A stretch of 64,000 bases of DNA from Agrypnia vestita (taxonomy: Eukaryota; Arthropoda; Insecta; Trichoptera; Phryganeidae): NCBI GenBank assembly GCA_016648135.1, contig JADDOH010000523.1:124001-188000 (forward strand), read 5' to 3'. Below are positions 57,829-64,000 of the stretch, piece by piece. Below the pieces are notes generated by a model that was not told the DNA's origin, searched no databases, and was given only the letters and a program-made list of their open reading frames with translations. Numbering within the stretch: position 1 is the stretch's first letter; each line of letters opens with the position of its first letter. The position numbers and the translations under genes are program-made.

Positions 57829-58070
57829 TTCTTATTCTTCTTCTTCTTCTTCTACCCCTTATCCTATTGGGTCGGGGTTCCTGCATCGCATAAAAGGTTC
57901 CAACTTTTCCTACATTAGGCTTCGTTCTCCACGTCAGCCCAATTTATTTGCAACCATGCTTCGCAGCAGTACTCCAACTGTTTCTGTCAGATCCTCCTAG
58001 GACAGCTCCTTGGTTTTCTGCCTTCGGATTTTGCCTGGAATGTCCGCTTTGGTAGTCTATCTGCCTTCAT
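57829..58070 (-). pseudogene. LINE (RTE-like) 3' end remnant with GAA tail
   Basis: The minus strand reads ADRLPKRTFQAKSEGRKPRS, then EYCCEAWLQINWADVENEA, then ACCCCGACCCAATAGGATAA and a (GAA)n tail at 57829-57852. Same subfamily as 2041-2290. Confidence 0.7.
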
Positions 58071-58202
58071 CCGCAAGATATTTCCTAGCCATTCTAATCT
58101 GTGATTTTTCGATAAATGTCAATAAGGGTTCTACTTCGAGACGTTATCTTATTTGAGTATTTCTGATTCTGTCCCTTCTGGTAACTCCTACTTTTCCTCG
58201 TA

Positions 58203-58228
58203 GAAAAAAAAAAAAAAAAAAAAAAAAT
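58203..58228. repeat. Poly(A) run of about 25 nt
   Basis: Uninterrupted A tract. Might mark the end of a retroposed sequence on the + strand, but no source sequence is recognised. Confidence 0.75.
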
Positions 58229-58719
58229 TCCATCTCGGCGGCCTTGAGCAGGTTCTTTCTGATTGGAATACTGCCAACTTTCCTCGCTGGCTGAGCTACG
58301 CTTTTCTAAGTACGGGGTAAAACGGAATAATCGTGCTACCTGGCTTGCGGCTCCTATCCTCCTATCCAATTCACTTTCTTGCTTTCCATCCTGAGATGTT
58401 ATTAATAGATGTTTATAACATCTCTAGATTCTTTTATTATCAATAAAATAAAAATTAACGTGTATCGAGGGATTTTTTGTCTCATCATGTTGGTCGTTTG
58501 GGAGATAATATAATTAAAAATTTAGTTTTTTTAAGGTTCTCTATTATTTTATATAGTTATACAATATTTTGCATAGTTACACAGAATAATTGCATAAATT
58601 CTGGGCAAATAATGTGCTAGATTTATAAATTTCCAATCGTACAAATGCGTGTGCTGGAGTATAAGTTTATGGTTTACAAATGTAGACATACATAGACACA
58701 AAATTCCTAGAATCAAGTT

Positions 58720-58978
58720 TATGAAAATAAACTCACGTGACAGCATTGTTCGAAATTTGCAGGATTTATTTTCGCAGAATATAAATTCGCTACGTAGAAT
58801 ACTGGTTCATTTACAATCCCTCTTCTTAATACATCAGACGAATTCAGATTGTGCGGAAATTAAACAAATTGTCAAGGAACCAGTAAAACAATATCACAGA
58901 TGCAGCAAAATATGTCGTTGTATTAAAATGATTTTATATAAATATAACACAATATGTTTTGTTCAAATAATATTTTAA
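58720..58978 (+). CDS. Uncharacterised small ORF, doubtful
   Basis: The longest frame here is 109 codons from 58649. The ATG at 58720 gives 85 codons (starts MKINSRDSIVRNLQDLFSQN). It is followed by AATAAA about 25-30 nt after the stop, and an acceptor-like TTTGCAG lies just upstream at about 58761, so it could also be a last exon. No domain, signal peptide or homologue recognised. Length is near what chance allows in this DNA. Confidence 0.15.
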
Positions 58979-59361
58979 TAATATTTCATTTAACGCTGAG
59001 TGATAAATAAACTTGATTAAATAAATAAATTAGTGAAAAAAGTGTTGCCCTAAGATACAAAAACTTTTTTTCAGATAATATATAGTATTGTATTTTTTCA
59101 CGTTAAATATTTAATACATATACGTTAAATATTTATATTCCGAATAGTTTTTTCACATTTGGATCTTTTTCCTTTCCTTCGGGCAAGATTATTTTCTTTA
59201 TTTGGTCCTGTCGGTAGAGGTCTCCCATATAAATATGATCTTAATACTGTGTTAATAAAATAAGACTAAAAAACCTGCAAAGAAAATAATTTTTAATATA
59301 AAAAAACTCGATTTACTGTATTTATTTTGTTGTAAAATTTGTAGTTAAATTATATATTTTA

Positions 59362-59997
59362 CTAGCTGTTTATACCCGGCGTTGCACGGGCTAAGAATTA
59401 AGTTTAAAATAAATTTATGAGTGTAAACGAAGGTTGGATTCGAACGGTATAGATTTGCATCGAAAATATATCAGAGGGAGGAAAAAGGGTGCAAGAATAG
59501 TAGGGATATGTCACCAATTTTAAACGCTGAGTCCTAAAGAATAATTTTGCAAATTTTGAGTACGATTGGTCGAATGGTACTGATTTGCATCTAAAATATA
59601 TCAGTGGGCGGGTAAAAGTAAAAGGGGAGGGAATAAATGTCACTTTTGTTACCCGCCGGGTCCTAACGAATAAGTTTCCAAATTTTGAGTCCGATCGGTC
59701 AGGTTAAACGGCACAGATTTGCATCGAAAACATATTAGGGGAGGGGAAGGGTTATAATAATAGGGGGGAAATGTTGCATGTTTTACCCGCCAAGTCAAAC
59801 GGTTCAGATTCGCATCGAAAATAGGTCAGGGGGAGAAGGAGGGGTAAGATAATAGGGGAGAAATGTTGCCTATGTTACCCGCCGGGTCCCAAAGCATAAG
59901 TATGTAAAATTTGAATCGAATCGGACAAACGGTGTGCATTCGTATAGAGAACAGACAGACGGACAGACAGACAGACATTGAGTTTTACAGGTATAGA
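59362..59997 (-). mobile_element. Helitron-like non-autonomous element 3 with ~128-bp tandem units
   Basis: On the minus strand begins TCTATACCTGTAAAACTCAA after A, then (TGTC)n, then four units with ATGCAAATCT or similar, and ends CCCGTGCAACGCCGGG, TATAAACAGCTAG before T. This copy has the best 3' hairpin (CCCG...CGGG) at the expected distance from CTAG. Confidence 0.8.
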
Positions 59998-60072
59998 TTT
60001 AACAATGCCCTTATCGTGTACAAAACAAAAAAGTCATTGTCCTTATTGATCAGAAAAAAACAGTGACAATAA

Positions 60073-60185
60073 GGGCCGGTTCTTTGATCAGTATTTAGGG
60101 TAATATTTAAGCAAAAAACACAGTTTTTTAGGAAAACGGATTTTTTCTCAACTATTACTATACTTCCGAATCAAAGACCCAGCCC
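60073..60185. mobile_element. 113-bp MITE with TAA target duplication (PIF/Harbinger-like)
   Basis: GGGCCGGTTCTTTGATCAGT at the left and the inverse GGGCTGGGTCTTTGATTCGG at the right, flanked by TAA (60070-60072 and 60186-60188). A three-base TAA/TWA duplication with G-rich ends is the PIF/Harbinger pattern. Confidence 0.65.
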
Positions 60186-60404
60186 TAAGATTAAAATGAA
60201 AAATAGTAACACAAAGTTAAGTTTAATACCCTAATAAATTTAAATATTGTCTCAATAATGCAACAAAAACATTAAACTTATATTGAGCACTAAGCTATGG
60301 AACATATTCATTAGACTGAATTAAATGGGTTAGTAAGTACAATAATAATTTATTTTTTCAATTGATTGAGCAAATTTGTAGGCTGACATTTTTAAAAATA
60401 GTTT

Positions 60405-60500
60405 TTATTATTTCTGTGCATTTATTTATATTTTATTAATTACACCTACATGTTTCGGAAAAATCTTTTCATCGTCACGGTGTTTTAATTTATCTTTGTT
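60405..60500 (-). mobile_element. Penelope-like fragment with degraded hammerhead-like core
   Basis: Minus 60478-60452: GTGACGA (first C changed to G), TGAAAAGATTTTTCC, GAAAC, then ATGTAGGTGTAATTAATAAA. Same layout as the other cores in this window. Confidence 0.4.
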
Positions 60501-60929
60501 TTTTAATCATTTACACGATTTTTTAAAAACACGAATACAAAGACGGAATTCGTGTCACATCAATATTCATATTATTTTCTAATTAACCCAAAAGCCTGTG
60601 ATATGAAAAAAGGACTAACTTGCTGGTGTCGTGGAATGGGGTTTAAACCACCGAGCATCAGGTCACTAGACGAGCGTCATGACCACTACACACATTGTAT
60701 TTGTGTTTCTGGTGGTTGGGTGTGTGTTGGTGAGTAGGCGATGCGCTTTTTTTTGAAAAGCTAAATGATTTTACTTAAGTTTATATACGCAGGAAGTAAT
60801 TAACTGATCGAACGTATAAAAGTACAAATCAAAAGCTGAAGATTTTAAGCTACCGAATTGAACTTTATTTGAATTTAGAATTTCGGGAGTATGTTTACGT
60901 ATAATCTAACATATAATTTGGCCAGTAAT

Positions 60930-63900
60930 GTCTAGTGATATTATAGGACTCCCCGATGTAGACGTGGTCACCCAAGCTCTTAAAGGGGCGTAGCAGAAGA
61001 AAAGCCATTGTATTCATTCGTTGTGAAACTAACATAATATTATTAACGCGCAATTTGAGCCGGACTCAAATATGACAATCGATTGAACCGGCTAACGAAA
61101 CCGCCTATCGAGGGGACGCAAGTGTCGTCTCCTCACAACCGGTAGGGTGTCGCGGGAATAGACATGTTTACGAAGATTTTTCGCTTAGGACAAGGCCTCC
61201 TGGTTACCCATGTCGCTTATTAGAACCTGTGAACCGGATCCCACAGCCAAACGCAACGTCATGATTATAACGATGTATTTGGATTGACAAATACCACGCG
61301 CGGACCTCAGCATAGAGAAATCAGAAAACAAGCTGGCGCTCGCGTTACACTACCGATGGATCATAACAGAGACTTGGTGCTAGAATTGCACAACGACACG
61401 CAATATCTATTTTTAACTTATTTTTGAATACAATAATATACTCGATTTGGCGATTAGCCAGGATAAGTATTTTCCGATCGAGAAACATGCAAATATACCT
61501 TTAAACACACGCAGAATATTCGGAATGCAAATTCACGGCCGTGTTCTCCAGAACACATACGAGGCTTACTGATAGGGCGTTTGGTAGTTTCCGAGCCGAT
61601 AGATCTGTTCATGTTATATAGTGAGAGACAATAAACATATTTATTACAACCAGGCGCATCCAGAGACTCGAGGTAGGCTTTGTATGATATTTAATTTACC
61701 ACAGCCCGTGAGTTTAAGGTCGAAATTTGAAGTCATTTCGCAAGTAGAATTTAAGAAGTGTCTAACCGCTTCTTTTCACGAGTGGATTCTGGGGGCCCTT
61801 TGTGTAGGAGAGAGCGATACGGCCCCAAATCGTCGCCGTATCCGGTGGTTAACCCCTGCTTAGATATAACCTCCCCTCTAAGCTGCAGACCAAAAAACCA
61901 ACCCGAGACTCTGTTGCCTCTGCTGGGATCCATTCAGTGTCCTTGTACTCTCGGCGAACATATCAGGAAATTATCCGGCGTCTGATGTTAAGGTTTATTG
62001 CATATGGTCCCTCGATTGACTGGTGAATAATGATGAGGGTCCCACGTCGCGGCCACATGAACTGGATTATTCTTTAATTTACTGCTGATTAAAGAGATGA
62101 ATGAACTAACTGTGTGGCTGGAAAAGACTCTTCCCTGAGTGCGTCAGACAGAGCCAGGTTAGCATCGTCATTGATAATTGATGTGTTTTATCCCGCGGTG
62201 TGGTCTATTAGACTAGAATTACTAAAGATATAGTATTCCAGAGTGAATGTTACAATTAATTGTGTAATTCCTGATATGTGTGTCCCGTGCCAGAAAAGAA
62301 GGACCCCGAAAGGCTCCTGTATACAGTTGAGATAAAAAGGTGGTAAATGGTGGATGAAATGGTGATAGTAACGTCCTTGCACTCTCAAACGCGTTCCGAG
62401 CAGAAGTTTTGATTGTTAAACAGCTACCTGCAACTCGTAATTGTTTTGTTCATGGGTAACGTCCTGTCTCGTTCTTGAATGTGGTCCCGAGCTAAACTAT
62501 TGATTGTAAACTGCTACCTGCTTCTAATAGTTAATACATTCACGAACATTCATAACCGGAGCCCGAGCTCGTCGAACCATGGGGCGTGAAAAGACTTCTC
62601 CCTAGATGTTTGAGGGTCGCCGCCTCAGAACCTTCAAACCATCCTGTCATTATTGGCTTTAAAACCCTGTATTAACCGGGTAGAGACAGTTAAGATAATT
62701 CTACCTAGCTCCCATTCTAAGGTGTCTCCCACTCTAACCAGCCCCTAAGCTGAGAACGCGCGCTCCGTCATTCGACCCTGGCTCATCTATAATCGCCTAT
62801 GCCGCGTAAGTAAATCTTTCTTCATCTTTATCAAAATCGGAATGCGGCCTCCGCCAGATCACAGGGCGCGAAAGTCGTAAAGGCTTCTCACCCCCGATCA
62901 GGAGGAAACGAACTCACCCTTTCAATTCTCCTTCATTATTCCATTTATAACTCAACCGCGTGATTAAGCCTCAAAAAATCTAACATGAGTAACAAGATTC
63001 TGTTATGCCGCGACGTAACCTAAATCATTACGTATCTGCTTAAATTGTAATTTCTCGCTAACCTATCCAAACGGTGGAGCTATGTATTATATATGTTAGT
63101 AAGACCTTCCGAAATAAAGATCGCATGCATTTTGTTTCCGATGATTTCTTATAGAAGAACATGCATATAAAAACCTTCAGTCCGTTCTGACCCCTGTACT
63201 AATTTATTACCATGTTTATTAATCTCGTCCGCCAATTCACGCTATGAGTGATGACGAAACAACTTACTAATCAAAGAACATTCTATATAATACACATAAG
63301 AACGCAACAGAGAAATAATTAATATTAAAAGGTTCTTATCTTATTTTGTAGTTGATCTGCTCCAGAGATGTCGTCCTGCTCCAATATTATATTACGGGTT
63401 TCCTCCAAGATCACGTTATTATCAGCGCCATAGTATTTCTTCACGTTTCTCCTGTCCAGAATCCTGCCTTGTTATTATAAAACTCCGCCAGCTTCAAATA
63501 TGCAAAATAATCCACTGCCTTCCCTCGCTTCATCCCTGCATATTATACCCCGCGTCCCATATTCCACCGCAAACACCTTTAATTGAACCATATTAAAGTC
63601 ATACATCTTTATATGTCAAGCAACCTTTTAAATCAAATTTTCCCCTGAAGCCATAAGCTTCGAAAGCAAGTTATAAAATGCACCCGTAATACAATAATAT
63701 AATCTAGTTGGTTCCACTACAATACTTTTCAAAGGTGAAGACAAATAATAGGCCCGACTCTAATTTAACAATTACGTAAGTTTTGCGCAATTTGCTATTT
63801 CGGACGAACACGCCACAGTACACCGTAATATTGACCAAATCAATTACAAAAGATATATGTTACAATTAGATAAAGAAGATGTACTAATAAAGATTAGGGG

Positions 63901-64000
63901 ATCTATATTCACCTAAACTCGGAAATCGCAGACAGATCGCTCTAGATAGAGGCCGATAACTCCTTTCAATATACAATTCCAATCCTAATACATGTTTAGC
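60930..64000. other. Unidentified GC-richer, ORF-poor block to the right edge
   Basis: Composition changes clearly from the AT-rich DNA before it. No frame exceeds about 80 codons on either strand. Weak internal similarity: TTGATTGTTAAACAGCTACC near 62410 and TTGATTGTAAACTGCTACC near 62501, and AAAAGACTCTTCCCTGAG near 62123 versus AAAAGACTTCTCCCTAG near 62588. Could be the non-coding part of a large retroelement or a decayed long-period satellite. Confidence 0.35.

Overview
The window is AT-rich eukaryotic DNA, almost certainly from a holometabolous insect. Lepidoptera or a close relative fits best. The signs are a multi-exon gene with GT-AG introns full of transposon debris, a tRNA-derived SINE family, Helitron-like elements inserted between A and T, RTE-like and jockey/CR1-like LINE remnants, and a short (TTAGG)3 run. 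There is no prokaryotic gene organisation, rRNA gene or CRISPR array. The order was inferred from style, not from a match to a named genome.

The one convincing protein-coding gene lies on the + strand from 26510 to 51144. Six coding exons (26510-26765, 35111-35313, 36804-37052, 42161-42344, 46020-46192, 50998-51144) join in frame into a 403-residue membrane protein of the fatty acid hydroxylase / sterol desaturase superfamily. It carries HRMYH, HKLHH and HDKHH metal-ligand boxes and a closing WDKIHGT motif. Its first coding exon begins just after a splice acceptor, so at least one untranslated exon lies upstream. Candidates sit near 9.7-10.0, 13.2-13.35 and 18.68-18.93 kb.

Left part (1-26 kb): LINE tails, a 470-bp TA-flanked terminal-inverted-repeat element (1433-1902), a degenerate pogo-like transposon with many GGCCGACTACTG-type boxes (4367-6138), SINEs, a TACTCCCTTTC repeat family, and several cassettes with hammerhead-ribozyme-like cores typical of Penelope-like elements (14.5, 16.1, 21.0, 25.3-25.6 kb).

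Gene region (26-51 kb): the introns hold more Penelope-like cassettes (one at 37.65-38.42 kb has perfect 59-bp inverted repeats and a 15-bp target duplication), two Helitron-like elements built from a ~128-bp tandem unit, perfect palindromes at 38.84-39.0 and 39.52-39.60 kb, and a heat-shock-like promoter inside intron 1 (33.0-33.34 kb).

Right part (51-64 kb): another heat-shock-like promoter with a possible first exon (52.0-52.48 kb), LINE and mariner-type remnants, a third Helitron-like element, a TAA-flanked MITE, and from about 60.9 kb to the end a GC-richer block without long ORFs that I could not identify. The first ~430 bases resemble that block in composition.
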